Notes: a model not told the origin generated them from the letters alone. A DNA stretch of 64,000 nucleotides from Saprospiraceae bacterium (GCA_019694295.1 JAIBCG010000007.1:1-64000), one strand, 5' to 3'. Positions 54,546 through 63,845 are shown, numbered from the stretch's first letter. Numbers and translations: made by a program.

Positions 54546-54581
54546 CACCTCATTTTTTATTTTTAATTAAACTCAATATCA

Positions 54582-56489
54582 ATGAAACGCATTTTTACAC
54601 TTTTAATGTTTGTGCTATTGTGTACGCTTAACACAAATGCACAGACCATTTATTACCTAGAAGATTTTGAAAACGGCATGCCTGCCGATTACAAGACCTA
54701 TGATCTTGACGGACTAACACCGGCAGCTTATCCGCAATTCAAAGGATTGGGTTGGATAGCCACCGGTGGTATTGCAGCTAGTACATCTTACTACAGCCCT
54801 TCGGGTGCTGCCAACGACTGGATGGTTACCAAAGGTATCAGTATTCCGGCGGCTTCAAATCCTGACAACCGAGTACAGTTGGTTTGGTTTGAGCAAACAA
54901 CAGATGCCAGTTACCCTGATGGTTATGAAGTTTATGTATCAGAAACCGGCCAGGCAGTGGCAGATTTTGAAACCAAATTGTTGACAGTTACTCCTGCTCA
55001 GACGGCAACTACAGCAGCAACAGGTACACTTAGAACTATTGACCTGAGTGCTTATGCAGGTAAGACAGTTTATTTTGCATTCAGAAACAACACATTCGAT
55101 GGTACAGTACTTATTATTGACAATATTACTGTAGTAGAACTTGGCAGATACGATATGGCTGCAGAAAGTGTTACCAACAAAATATACAACAAAAGCGGAA
55201 ACATTACTATTAAAGGTCGTTGGAGCAATTACGGTTGGGACCAGGTAAAGAACTTTAATTTTAACTACACTGTCGATGGTGGAGCCGTTACAACCGCTAA
55301 TGTTGGTTCGGCTACTATTAACCCATTGGATACTAAAGAATACAGTGCATCAATTCCTTGGGCAAGTACAGCAGTAGGTAAGCACGAAATCGCTATCTGG
55401 CCTACTAACATCAACGGCCAGAGTGATGGCGAAGTTCTTGGCGATACTTCTTACCTTACTGTGTATGTTTATGATACAGATGCAGAAGTAACCAGAAATA
55501 CCCTTCTCGAAACTTATACTTCATCAAGCTGCCCTCCTTGTAAACCGGGCAACGAAAAAATTGCATCTGTACTCAATGGTGTCAATGTACAGCCACTACA
55601 GGTTAAATTCCAGCAGGACTTCCCTGGAACAGGTGACCCATATTGTACTGCAGAAACTGTTGCCAGAAGAGGTTATTATGGTATCAATGCTATTCCTGAT
55701 ACAAGAATAGATGGAGATTTCCTTGCTCTTAATCCTAACGGTCTTGTTGCCAAAAACGTAACCGATGCACAGAACCGCGCAGGTTTGGTTAACTATGACA
55801 CCAAATATAAAATCTCTGCAGACAGCCAGAGTATAACAGTATTTGGAACATGGTCACCTACTGTTGATATGATGCCAGGTAACGTTTTCCATTTTGCAAT
55901 ATCAGAAAAACAGACGAACAAGAATAAAACATCTAATGGTGAAACTGTATTCTATCACGTAGTGAAGAAAATGTACCCTAGCCTTGAAGGTACAAATGTT
56001 GATGATATTAGTGCAGGTGACGTAGTATCATTTGAGTTTACATATACTTTCCCAGGCAAGTACCGCCTTCCTGCTAACGGACAGGCAGCTAACGTTATCA
56101 ACCTTGCTACAGAACACTCTGTAGAAAACTTTAACAACCTTGAGGTAGTAATGTGGATAGAAAACACTCGTGACCAGTACATCCTTAACTCAGGTTTGGC
56201 TCAGTTTACTACAGCTTCAAATGAAATTTCATCAATTCAGAAGTTTGTTGTTTATCCTAACCCATCAAATGAGTTTGCTAACGCTTCTATCAACTTGAAT
56301 GAAGCTCTCAATGGTCAGTTGATTGTTACAGACATGGCAGGTAGAGAACTTTGGTCAGCTGCACAAACTCTTAGCGCAGGTAACAACACAATTGAACTTC
56401 CTATTGTGAGCTCACTTGCTGCAGGTACTTACAATGTTACTTTCAAATCAGGTTACAAAGTCGCTTCACAAGAATTAATCGTGAAGTAA
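54582..56489 (+). CDS. T9SS cargo protein: cleaved adhesin domain plus Omp28-like domain
   Basis: 635 residues. The signal peptide ends NTNAQ. The first about 170 residues (DFENGMPADYKTYDLDG, then ANDWMVTKGISIP) match the cleaved adhesin jelly-roll domain. A beta sandwich follows, then an Omp28-like thioredoxin-fold domain with YTSSSCPPCKPGNEK (CPPC), and finally a type A sorting domain (VYPNPSNEFANAS, ending SQELIVK). It should be exposed on the cell surface, possibly as an adhesin. The gene is monocistronic, with a strong terminator. Confidence 0.88.
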   Translation: MKRIFTLLMFVLLCTLNTNAQTIYYLEDFENGMPADYKTYDLDGLTPAAYPQFKGLGWIATGGIAASTSYYSPSGAANDWMVTKGISIPAASNPDNRVQLVWFEQTTDASYPDGYEVYVSETGQAVADFETKLLTVTPAQTATTAATGTLRTIDLSAYAGKTVYFAFRNNTFDGTVLIIDNITVVELGRYDMAAESVTNKIYNKSGNITIKGRWSNYGWDQVKNFNFNYTVDGGAVTTANVGSATINPLDTKEYSASIPWASTAVGKHEIAIWPTNINGQSDGEVLGDTSYLTVYVYDTDAEVTRNTLLETYTSSSCPPCKPGNEKIASVLNGVNVQPLQVKFQQDFPGTGDPYCTAETVARRGYYGINAIPDTRIDGDFLALNPNGLVAKNVTDAQNRAGLVNYDTKYKISADSQSITVFGTWSPTVDMMPGNVFHFAISEKQTNKNKTSNGETVFYHVVKKMYPSLEGTNVDDISAGDVVSFEFTYTFPGKYRLPANGQAANVINLATEHSVENFNNLEVVMWIENTRDQYILNSGLAQFTTASNEISSIQKFVVYPNPSNEFANASINLNEALNGQLIVTDMAGRELWSAAQTLSAGNNTIELPIVSSLAAGTYNVTFKSGYKVASQELIVK

Positions 56490-56514
56490 TATTCCTTGAT
56501 TTCCTAATTATAGT

Positions 56515-56552
56515 AAAAAAGCTTGACTGTTGTTTTTCAGTCAAGCTTTTTT
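56515..56552 (+). terminator. Rho-independent terminator
   Basis: AAAAAAGCTTGACTG and CAGTCAAGCTTTTTT form a 15-bp stem with an 8-nt loop and T run, 26 nt after the stop codon. It may also serve the convergent pterin synthase gene. Confidence 0.88.
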
Positions 56553-56583
56553 ATTTGGATATTTGTTATGTATTAAATGTGTG

Positions 56584-56991
56584 TCAGGCCGGATATTCTA
56601 CATAGTTTCTGGCTGTTTCGTACAAACGGACATGCAGGTCAAACTGAGGATCTAGTAAGCCACGCATGATATTCCAGATGACGTAGCAAATATTTTCGGC
56701 TGTAGGATTCATATTCTTAAATTCCGGCAGATCAAGATTGAGATTTTTATGATCAAATTTTTCAAGTACATGTATCTCAATCATTTCCTTTAGTATATTC
56801 AGGTCTATCAGCATACCCGTTTCGTCGTCAAGCTCACCTGTTACTTTTATTTCCAACTCATAATTGTGCCCGTGATAATTAGGGTTATTACACACACCAA
56901 ATGTGGCCTTGTTTTTTTCTTCGCTCCAATGGTGTACATGCAATCTGTGTGCTGCGTTGAAATGCGCCGTTCTGAATATTGATATTCGCAT
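56584..56991 (-). CDS. 6-pyruvoyl-tetrahydropterin synthase family protein (PTPS/QueD)
   Basis: 135 residues, the family length. Zinc ligands H15, H40 and H42 and catalytic C34 are present in FGVCNNPNYHGHNYELE, and LYETARNYVEY holds the conserved glutamate. The spacing C-x5-HGH is that of 6-pyruvoyl-tetrahydropterin synthase, whereas queuosine QueD usually has C-x3-HGH. It may therefore make a biopterin-type product. No other pterin or queuosine gene is beside it. A -7 box lies 39 nt upstream. Confidence 0.88.
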   Translation of the reverse strand: MRISIFRTAHFNAAHRLHVHHWSEEKNKATFGVCNNPNYHGHNYELEIKVTGELDDETGMLIDLNILKEMIEIHVLEKFDHKNLNLDLPEFKNMNPTAENICYVIWNIMRGLLDPQFDLHVRLYETARNYVEYPA

Positions 56992-57029
56992 GGTGCTTAT
57001 TTTTTAAGGTAATATATTAGTAAAATAAC

Positions 57030-57037
57030 CAAAAGTA
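57030..57037 (-). promoter_or_regulatory. Candidate -7 box for the PTPS gene
   Basis: CAAAAGTA on the plus strand reads TACTTTTG on the minus strand, matching TAnnTTTG, about 40 nt before the start. No -33 element is evident. Confidence 0.38.
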
Positions 57038-57178
57038 CAATCACATTAAATATTCTGTCAGGCACAGAGATGCAAAAAATGAAGTACTAACTCTATCGGC
57101 ATAAATAAGCAAAGGCAGTAATTTTTTAAGAAATGTTTCTGAAAATTACTGCCTCACTTTTATACAGTAGTTAAATAA

Positions 57179-57517
57179 TTATTTATCTCGGTATTTACAG
57201 CAACCGGGAAGTTTGCCATAGGCTGCATCGTCACCATGTGCTTTGTCTGTATCATATCCGGCAGCAGCAATACTCTTGTGTACAGCCATGATGTCAACTT
57301 TAGATGGTGCGTACTTAACAGTTAATGAATTTGCTTTCTGATTCCAGACTGCTGTAGCAACGCCTGGTATCTTTGCAGCTTTTTCGATATTTGTTTTGCA
57401 CATACCACAGCTGCCATTAACAGTAAATGTGTCGGATACATAAGTCAGGTTGGATGCCGGCTTTGAACATGCAGCAAACAATGCCAGTGACAATGCGAAA
57501 AATAAGATTTTTTTCAT
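57179..57517 (-). CDS. Heavy-metal-associated domain lipoprotein
   Basis: 112 residues from ATG 57517, which gives a lipoprotein signal with lipobox FAAC (acylated C17); the longer frame begins 11 codons earlier. The mature domain is an HMA fold with GSCGMCKTNIEK (the metal-binding C-x-x-C) and a beta-alpha-beta pattern, plus an extra CC near the C terminus (LPGCCKYRDK). It should bind copper or a similar metal in the periplasm. No metal pump is adjacent. The 310-nt gap to 57828 is very AT-rich and holds no gene. Confidence 0.87.
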   Translation of the reverse strand: MKKILFFALSLALFAACSKPASNLTYVSDTFTVNGSCGMCKTNIEKAAKIPGVATAVWNQKANSLTVKYAPSKVDIMAVHKSIAAAGYDTDKAHGDDAAYGKLPGCCKYRDK

Positions 57518-57827
57518 AAGTAATGTGATTTTAATGTTTATATTATTCAACCTGAAAACTCATAAATTGTTCGGAATTTCTAAGTTTTGTTTTAGTATAT
57601 AAAAATACAAAAATTCATAGCAGAAGATAAGTTCTACTTAGGGTTTAATTAAAATTTAACAATACATTTCTCAAATGCGATAACGTTAGTGTATTCAAGC
57701 TTCAAAGCCTAAAATAGGTATTGAGTTAATAAGCAATTTGTCTTTGTGCATTTAACCGGTTCTTTTTACACTTCAAAATGGATTTTTTCGTTATTTTTAC
57801 ATTGCATATTACCCAAGTATCAGTTTG

Positions 57828-59918
57828 ATGAGAAAAATTTTATCATTTATATTTTTAATTTGTTTTGCATTAAGCCCTGTTATTCTATCAGCGCAGCCAG
57901 CAAATGATGACTGCTATAATCCCATTATTATTAAGGATGTCAAGAACTGGTGTTCACAGGTAGGTGAATTTACGAATGTCGGAGCTACACCATCCTCTTA
58001 TGGTAAGCCTAATTGTTTTACCAATGTGTCACATGATGTCTGGTTTGCATTTACTGCTCTGGCCACCGACGTAGTTATTACCATTACAGGTAAGTCTTCC
58101 AAAAACCCTGGTGGCACCTTGCTGTTTCCTGAAGCCGCTCTGTATAACGGATATTGCGGAGGTACGATTGGAGAGCTTGAATGTATTACAGATACTAAGG
58201 CCAACAGCGTTATAGAAATGTACCAAGGAGGTCTTTTTGTCGGCGCTACATACTTGATACGTGTTGACGGACGAGCGACATCTGAAGGAACATTCCAGAT
58301 CTGTATCAACAATTATAATCCACCTGCTGACCCACAGTCTGACTGCTCGCAGGCTGCCATCCTATGCGACAAGACTCCTTTTGTGGTACAAAGTGTACAG
58401 GGGGCAGGCAAAGATACAAGTGAGTTAAATGGTGCGCCGTGCTTCAGTGGAGGTGCAAGTCTTAACAATGAGATGAATTCGACGTGGTTTACGTGGAAGT
58501 GCCAAAAGGCCGGATCTCTAACTTTTACACTCAAACCAAATAAAATTGATGACGACCTTGATTTTGTCCTCTACGAGCTACCCAATGGCCTTGGTAATTG
58601 TACCGGTAAGAAAATAGTACGGTGTATGGCTTCAGGAGACAATGTTTATCCGAGCAAATGTATGGGGCCGACAGGTCTAAGAGAGGGAGAAACAGACGTT
58701 GAAGAACCGGCTGGTTGTGGTCTTTCCAGTCAGAATAATTTCCTGGCACCTTTACAGATGGAGGTAGGAAAGTGTTATGCATTGGTCATCAACAACTTTA
58801 CCAGTACAGCCACTGGGTTTTCAGTAGAGATGGGTGGTTTAGGAGAATTTGAAGGCCCTACTCCCGGATTTACCTGGGATTCTGATACTGTTAAATGTCT
58901 TGAGCCAATAAATTTCATTGATCAGTCGAGTTATTCGATTGGAAATATTACCAACTGGGAATGGTCGTTTGGCGAAGGTGCTTTACCTCAAACTGCTATT
59001 GGGCAGGGGCCTCACAATGTAGTGTTCCAGTCCTATGGTATAAAATACCCGACCCTTACCATTACCACAGACTTAGGCTGTAAGGTGACGCTTACTAAAG
59101 AAACGTACATAGATGTTTGTTGTCTGCCTGGCGACAATTTTGAAGTAGGGCTTGATAGTATCGTAGAGCCCAGCTGTCATGGTCTGTCAGATGGTGCTAT
59201 GTTTTTTTCTGCTACCGGTGGTACGCCATGGTACAAATATAGTATAGACGGTGAAAATTTTACCGGTGCCACAGCTATCGGCGGACTAGCAAGCGGCAAT
59301 TATACTGTGCAGGCAATTGATTCACATGGTTGTGAGGATGAAATAGATGTAAAAATTAACCAGCCACCCATTCTGCTTGTGGATGCCGGTGAGGACCAAA
59401 CCATTGATCTTGGATATGGCGCCCTTATTACGGCTACAACCTTTCCATTTGACAGGCCGGTGGCTATAAGCTGGTCATCATTGAATGATACTTCAGCCTT
59501 CTGTAAAACCTGTTTTAGTTTTGACGTTATTCCGCCGGGTACTACTACCTATGTTGCCAATATCATTGATTCAACCGGGTGTGTGGCGAGTGATGAAATA
59601 ACCATATTTGTCAACGACAAGAAACCAATATTTGTACCGAATGCTATTTCACCAAATGGTGATGGTTATAATGATGGCTTCACATTATACGGTGGTGTCG
59701 CTGCCAGAAAAATCAATCTGCTGCGAGTGTACAGCAGGTGGGGTTCATTGATATTCGAAGCGCAAGATATCGACCTCAACCAGCCAAAATTAGGTTGGGA
59801 TGGTACCTTTGAGGGGAAAATTTGTAATCCCGGAGTATATGTATTCTATGCCGAGGTAAGTTTTGTGGATAACAAAACCAAAATATTTAAGGGAGACATC
59901 AATTTGCTCAGATTATAA
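57828..59918 (+). CDS. T9SS cargo protein with type B (gliding-associated) sorting domain
   Basis: 696 residues from ATG 57828; the frame also has a TTG one codon earlier. The signal peptide ends ILSAQP. Two repeated jelly-roll-like domains (each with TWFTWKC or DVWFAFT-type blocks) are followed by a PKD-like domain, an SprB repeat (GLASGNYTVQAIDSHGCED) and the type B C-terminal domain with FVPNAISPNGDGYND and YSRWGSLIFEA. Such proteins stay attached to the cell surface or are released, often as adhesins. The 3' end overlaps that of the XRE regulator gene by 6 nt. Confidence 0.9.
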   Translation: MRKILSFIFLICFALSPVILSAQPANDDCYNPIIIKDVKNWCSQVGEFTNVGATPSSYGKPNCFTNVSHDVWFAFTALATDVVITITGKSSKNPGGTLLFPEAALYNGYCGGTIGELECITDTKANSVIEMYQGGLFVGATYLIRVDGRATSEGTFQICINNYNPPADPQSDCSQAAILCDKTPFVVQSVQGAGKDTSELNGAPCFSGGASLNNEMNSTWFTWKCQKAGSLTFTLKPNKIDDDLDFVLYELPNGLGNCTGKKIVRCMASGDNVYPSKCMGPTGLREGETDVEEPAGCGLSSQNNFLAPLQMEVGKCYALVINNFTSTATGFSVEMGGLGEFEGPTPGFTWDSDTVKCLEPINFIDQSSYSIGNITNWEWSFGEGALPQTAIGQGPHNVVFQSYGIKYPTLTITTDLGCKVTLTKETYIDVCCLPGDNFEVGLDSIVEPSCHGLSDGAMFFSATGGTPWYKYSIDGENFTGATAIGGLASGNYTVQAIDSHGCEDEIDVKINQPPILLVDAGEDQTIDLGYGALITATTFPFDRPVAISWSSLNDTSAFCKTCFSFDVIPPGTTTYVANIIDSTGCVASDEITIFVNDKKPIFVPNAISPNGDGYNDGFTLYGGVAARKINLLRVYSRWGSLIFEAQDIDLNQPKLGWDGTFEGKICNPGVYVFYAEVSFVDNKTKIFKGDINLLRL

Positions 59919-61373
59919 TGTAAGCAGATCATCTATAGCTTTTGTTATCTTCTTTCTTCGTTCCTTTTCTATCAGAATAGTAGGGTCAAATGCCCTTTCC
60001 TGGCAGTCTGCTATTGAACATCTTTCGCATGTGACATTGACTACTACACGTTTAATATCTGAATCGTGGATGAATTTGAGTTTTGACATAGAGTGTTCAT
60101 CAAGGTATAATCCTGCTGTAATACTGATCATTTTATCCGGATTGTCGGAATATTTTTGTGCCACGGATAGACAGATATATTCATTCGACGAATTAAAATA
60201 GACTGATCGTTGAACATCCACTACCAGATTTTTGTCAGATTCTTTGAGTTTTTTGAAAACCGAAACAGACAGTGCCCTGCGGCAATAATGTTCCTTCAAT
60301 CTGTTGGCCTGCGGGTCATGCCTACGTGACAGGTGAAGCTCCTTGTCTATTTCAAAGGTATTGGCCGATACGCTGTGTACTACTCTAAGAAAAAATATTT
60401 TATCAAGTCCGAGATATTGTGGCAAAAGATTGAAACGGTGCATCAACAACTCAGGCGATACCTGGTATTTGTTGATCCAGGCTTCGATAAATGTTGAATC
60501 AAAATTTTCTTTTTCTATAAAGCGCTTCAGGTCATTAAGGAAAGAATCGGCAGGTACAAGAATGCATGAAGCAAAATAATGTGCTTTAAAATTGTTCAGA
60601 ACTTGTTCAAAGGAATTGATTCGCCATAACTTATCTGTTGCTGACCTTTCCTGTAGGTTAAGAAAATGATAAGCTGTCTCTTTTAATAGCAAGTAGTTGA
60701 TCTGACTTGTATGTAAATTTTCCCTTAGAAGTAACTCTCTGGTATTTGCTTTAAACACCGACCTAAAATTTTTTAAATTGCTATATTTTGACAAAAGCCC
60801 TGTTTGGATGTTGATTCCATAATTTTCTTTGAGGAAATTCAGATAAGTTTCTGTATCGTGTGCATGTCCTATGCTTGTGAGGTATTGGAGTGCAGCTGAT
60901 TCTATTTCTTCAAAGTAATTGTTGTACATTTCCTGATAAGTACGCATAGCGCCAATGTAAAAATGTTCAGCTTCCTGGCCGTGTAGTCTTGACATTTCAA
61001 CAAGCGTAGAAATAAATGCCCCAATTCTGGAAGGTGCTTCGGCAACCATTTCTATTATCTTAACTTTATCGATACCGAAAACGTCAAGGGGTAGTTCGTG
61101 CAGAAAATTTGAATCTAAAAGATCTGCGACCGGAGTATATTTGGCTGATAATTCGGTTGAAATAAAATCTGCCATCGGGATATCAAGTGCGGTGGCGAGT
61201 TGTTCTATTTTTTCCGGTCTTGGGTACTTTTTTGCTTTTTCAATTTCATTCAGATACGATACCGAAATGCCGGATATTCTCGCAAGGTCACTCAGCAGCA
61301 TTTGTTTTTCTTTCCGAAATTCTTTGAGTTTTAGTCCAAAAATTATTTTTTCATTGAGCGTTGGTTGCTTCAT
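59913..61373 (-). CDS. XRE-family regulator, ScfR-like
   Basis: 486 residues. An HTH_XRE domain (about 14-68, LSDLARISGISVSYLNEIEKAK) is followed by a region resembling the ImmA/IrrE-type segment, but without a clear H-E-x-x-H, and by a C-terminal domain with VTCERCSIADCQERAF, the cysteine motif of ScfR/RamB-type short-chain fatty acyl regulators. Such regulators sense acyl-CoA metabolites and control propionate, glyoxylate or lipid pathways. The match is by pattern and its targets are not visible here. Convergent with a T9SS gene. Confidence 0.8.
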   Translation of the reverse strand: MKQPTLNEKIIFGLKLKEFRKEKQMLLSDLARISGISVSYLNEIEKAKKYPRPEKIEQLATALDIPMADFISTELSAKYTPVADLLDSNFLHELPLDVFGIDKVKIIEMVAEAPSRIGAFISTLVEMSRLHGQEAEHFYIGAMRTYQEMYNNYFEEIESAALQYLTSIGHAHDTETYLNFLKENYGINIQTGLLSKYSNLKNFRSVFKANTRELLLRENLHTSQINYLLLKETAYHFLNLQERSATDKLWRINSFEQVLNNFKAHYFASCILVPADSFLNDLKRFIEKENFDSTFIEAWINKYQVSPELLMHRFNLLPQYLGLDKIFFLRVVHSVSANTFEIDKELHLSRRHDPQANRLKEHYCRRALSVSVFKKLKESDKNLVVDVQRSVYFNSSNEYICLSVAQKYSDNPDKMISITAGLYLDEHSMSKLKFIHDSDIKRVVVNVTCERCSIADCQERAFDPTILIEKERRKKITKAIDDLLTL

Positions 61374-61430
61374 CTGATTAAATTATTTGGCGAAATTACG
61401 CTAACTTGCGAATAAGATACAAGATTGCAT

Positions 61431-61457
61431 AAAAAAAGCCACCCAAATTGAGTGGCT
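61431..61457 (-). terminator. Rho-independent terminator of the LEA-like gene
   Basis: AGCCAC and GTGGCT form a 6-bp stem with a 9-nt loop; the A7 run on the plus strand (61431-61437) gives the T run on the minus strand. Confidence 0.8.
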
Positions 61458-61504
61458 AAGTATATCAGTTTCTTTTAGATGATGTGTAAATCCTTTACTT
61501 CGGA

Positions 61505-62053
61505 TTAAGATTTTACTTCGTCAGAAGGATCCTCTTTATCACCGGATACAGCATCGATAGCTTTTTGGCCCATTTCGGTAGCTGCATCGGCTACATCAGA
61601 AGCTTTTTCTTTGACTGTATCTACGATATCCGAGGTTTTGTCTGCAACCTTATCAGCAATTTCACTGGTTTTGCTAGCAATAGCACCACCGATGGTCTGA
61701 GCTTTATCCATTGCCACATCTGCTGCATGGCTGAGTTTTTCGCCTGCATTTTCTGCGAGATCGGCTGCGCCTTCGACAAGATCACCTGCCTTATCCATAA
61801 CGGTTGCGCCGAGGTCCTGTGCTTTATCAGCTGCTTTTGATGCGAGTTCGCTTGCATTGTCAAGGATATCACTACCTACGGTCTTTGCTTTTTCATAAGC
61901 CGCTTGAGTCATATCGCCTGCTTTGTCAATGGTATCTTCAAGCATGTCTTTTGCTTTATCGAGGAATGAGCCTTCCTGGTTTGAAGCTTGTCCGGCATTT
62001 TGAGAAGCAGATTCTTTACTTCCGAACAATTTTTTTAAAAAATTAAATGCCAT
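61505..62053 (-). CDS. LEA-like repetitive helical protein
   Basis: 182 residues. After a basic start (FNFLKKLFGSK) the sequence is made of repeated A/K/D-rich segments such as DKAGDMTQAAYEKAK, DKAQDLGATVMDKAGD and DKVADKTSDIVDTVKEK, an 11-residue-like pattern of late embryogenesis abundant or apolipoprotein-type proteins. It should form long amphipathic helices and may protect proteins or membranes during desiccation or stress. There is no signal peptide. The tRNA-Met gene lies just upstream on the same strand. Confidence 0.8.
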   Translation of the reverse strand: MAFNFLKKLFGSKESASQNAGQASNQEGSFLDKAKDMLEDTIDKAGDMTQAAYEKAKTVGSDILDNASELASKAADKAQDLGATVMDKAGDLVEGAADLAENAGEKLSHAADVAMDKAQTIGGAIASKTSEIADKVADKTSDIVDTVKEKASDVADAATEMGQKAIDAVSGDKEDPSDEVKS

Positions 62054-62087
62054 TTTGAATTTAGATTAAAAGGTTAAAAAAAATAAG

Positions 62088-62161
62088 TAGCGCGGGGGAG
62101 GCTTGAACTCCCGACCTTAGGATTATGAATCCTACGCTCTAACCAGCTGAGCTACCGCGCC
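62088..62161 (-). tRNA. tRNA with CAT anticodon (probably elongator Met)
   Basis: 74 nt. Acceptor stem GGCGCGG pairs with CCGCGCT (one G-T pair), D arm GCTCAGCTGGTTAGAGC, anticodon stem TAGGA/TCCTA with loop TTCATAA (anticodon CAT), and T arm CGGGAGTTCAAGCCTCCC. No CCA is encoded. The 1-72 pair is G-T rather than the C-A mismatch of initiators, so elongator Met (or lysidine-modified Ile) is likely. Confidence 0.95.
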
Positions 62162-62263
62162 ATCATCTTGTATGCCCAACTGTTGAGGGCGTTTTTTCAC
62201 TAAAAACCAACGTCAAAACAAGGTTTTTTAAGTGTTTATTTTTTAGGTTTTCCAAATGTGACA

Positions 62264-62271
62264 CAAATTTA
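62264..62271 (-). promoter_or_regulatory. Candidate -7 box upstream of tRNA-Met
   Basis: CAAATTTA on the plus strand reads TAAATTTG on the minus strand, matching TAnnTTTG, about 100 nt before the tRNA. The 158-nt gap 62162-62319 otherwise holds nothing recognisable. Confidence 0.3.
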
Positions 62272-62319
62272 CAACAATTCTGATTTTTATTTAAATAAAA
62301 AATTAATTTTGTGAAAGAA

Positions 62320-63834
62320 TTATTTCTGTTTTAATCTCAAAAGACCTGCCTTTGCCTTACCATGAAGGCTGTTTTTATAAGTGGCCGGATTTATACGCAG
62401 GCATTCGTTGTAGTAAAATTCTGAGTTGGCGGGTTGGTTTGTTTTTTCATAGATGACGGCTATTTGAAGTGCGGCATTACAGGCAAAATATTCCGAACGT
62501 GACCTGCCGGTAGTAATGACTTGTCGGTAGAGCCTAATAGCATCTTGTATGTTATTCATTTGCTGAAGTATCCTTGCGTAACGATAGTTGTACTCAAGCA
62601 ATAGCGACGGGTTATTTTTAATGCCTGATTTTGCAAGTATGAGCTCTGTCAGTGCACGCTGTGAATAACCGCCATCATATAGTAACCTTGCCCGGAGGAA
62701 GACCTGGCTGTTAACATGATTAGCTTTTAATTCCTGCATGGCGGCATTGTCTGAGTCAGCATTCGTATTGCCGTCTGAAAAAACTGCCTGATAATGTTGT
62801 TCTCTCTTTTTTTGATCAGGAAAGAGTGTGTAATACCAATGCAGAAGCAGGTGTGCCTCTTTGCGAAATGTAGTGCCTTTGTATTGTTTGAGAAAACGCT
62901 CTAGAAATATATTGGCATCCTTGTCCATACGGTTAAGTTTGGCTCTGCCGAGTATGAGGTTCGAAATGGTGATTGGGTAATAATCAGTTCCATAATTATT
63001 TTCTGTCAACAGCCGGATACATTCATCATTTCGCTTGCTTCTGTAGGATGCACCTGCATGTATAAAGGCTAGCAAAGGTTGTGCATGATAATTGACTTTT
63101 GTCTGTCTGAGTAATGCCCAGGCTTCATCCGGTTCATCGTTGATATACAATTGTATGAAGGAATACAACACCTTCGCCTCAAAGGCAAATATGTATGACT
63201 GTCTGCTTTTTTCGTTCATTACTCTTTTTACATCCTGAGAACCGATTACAACAGAACCACTGATGCCCGTAAAGAAAGAAAATCCACCCTTGAAAGATGG
63301 GGGCATAGAGCCAACAATAATTTGCATCAAACCAAGATTTTTGAGATTGGGGACAAAATCCGGGAACAAAGTTCTGTTCGTTTCCAATAATTTGTATGCC
63401 TTTAATGCAGCTGTAAATGCAAGGATATTGTTTCCAAATCTGAAATCAACGGCTGCCCGGTGCATGGTCATCTCAGATTTGATGAATAGGTAATAAGGAG
63501 AGTGCTTAAAACAATTTTTATCTATTAAAGCTAATCTGTTGTTAAAATTAATTTGATAATTCCGTAATAATGCTTTGTCTTCTGAAAGCATAAGGCACAG
63601 AAAGTCAATATAATCTTCAATAAATATAGGGGCAAGGTTGTTTGGTTGCGTTTGTTTTAGCTGGTGGAGAGCATTACGAGCTTCATCCAATCTTAGTGCA
63701 GTAACCAGATTGTAGGCATTGTTTATGTCTTCATTAAAGTCAAAGTCATAATCAGTACTGACAATTGCTTGCAATTGGATGTTTGCTGTAGCCATGGTCA
63801 TGGCAATCATAAGGAATGATTTAATACCGAACAT
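62320..63834 (-). CDS. Secreted TPR-like protein of unknown function
   Basis: 504 residues with a signal peptide (SFLMIAMTMATANIQLQA). The body is helical; the C-terminal about 110 residues look like tetratricopeptide repeats (YRYARILQQMNNIQDAIRLY, then AALQIAVIYEKTNQPANSEF), and earlier helices are probably divergent repeats of the same kind. No catalytic motif is visible. Such proteins scaffold complexes in the periplasm. The start lies only 12 nt after a strong terminator hairpin, so its promoter is not obvious. Confidence 0.75.
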   Translation of the reverse strand: MFGIKSFLMIAMTMATANIQLQAIVSTDYDFDFNEDINNAYNLVTALRLDEARNALHQLKQTQPNNLAPIFIEDYIDFLCLMLSEDKALLRNYQINFNNRLALIDKNCFKHSPYYLFIKSEMTMHRAAVDFRFGNNILAFTAALKAYKLLETNRTLFPDFVPNLKNLGLMQIIVGSMPPSFKGGFSFFTGISGSVVIGSQDVKRVMNEKSRQSYIFAFEAKVLYSFIQLYINDEPDEAWALLRQTKVNYHAQPLLAFIHAGASYRSKRNDECIRLLTENNYGTDYYPITISNLILGRAKLNRMDKDANIFLERFLKQYKGTTFRKEAHLLLHWYYTLFPDQKKREQHYQAVFSDGNTNADSDNAAMQELKANHVNSQVFLRARLLYDGGYSQRALTELILAKSGIKNNPSLLLEYNYRYARILQQMNNIQDAIRLYRQVITTGRSRSEYFACNAALQIAVIYEKTNQPANSEFYYNECLRINPATYKNSLHGKAKAGLLRLKQK

Positions 63835-63845
63835 AACAGGATGAA

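Noticed and set aside
61565-61840. Cysteine-rich open frame on the plus strand
   Set aside because: It is the antisense shadow of the repetitive LEA-like gene and its cysteines arise from the repeated GCA/TTT codons read in reverse.
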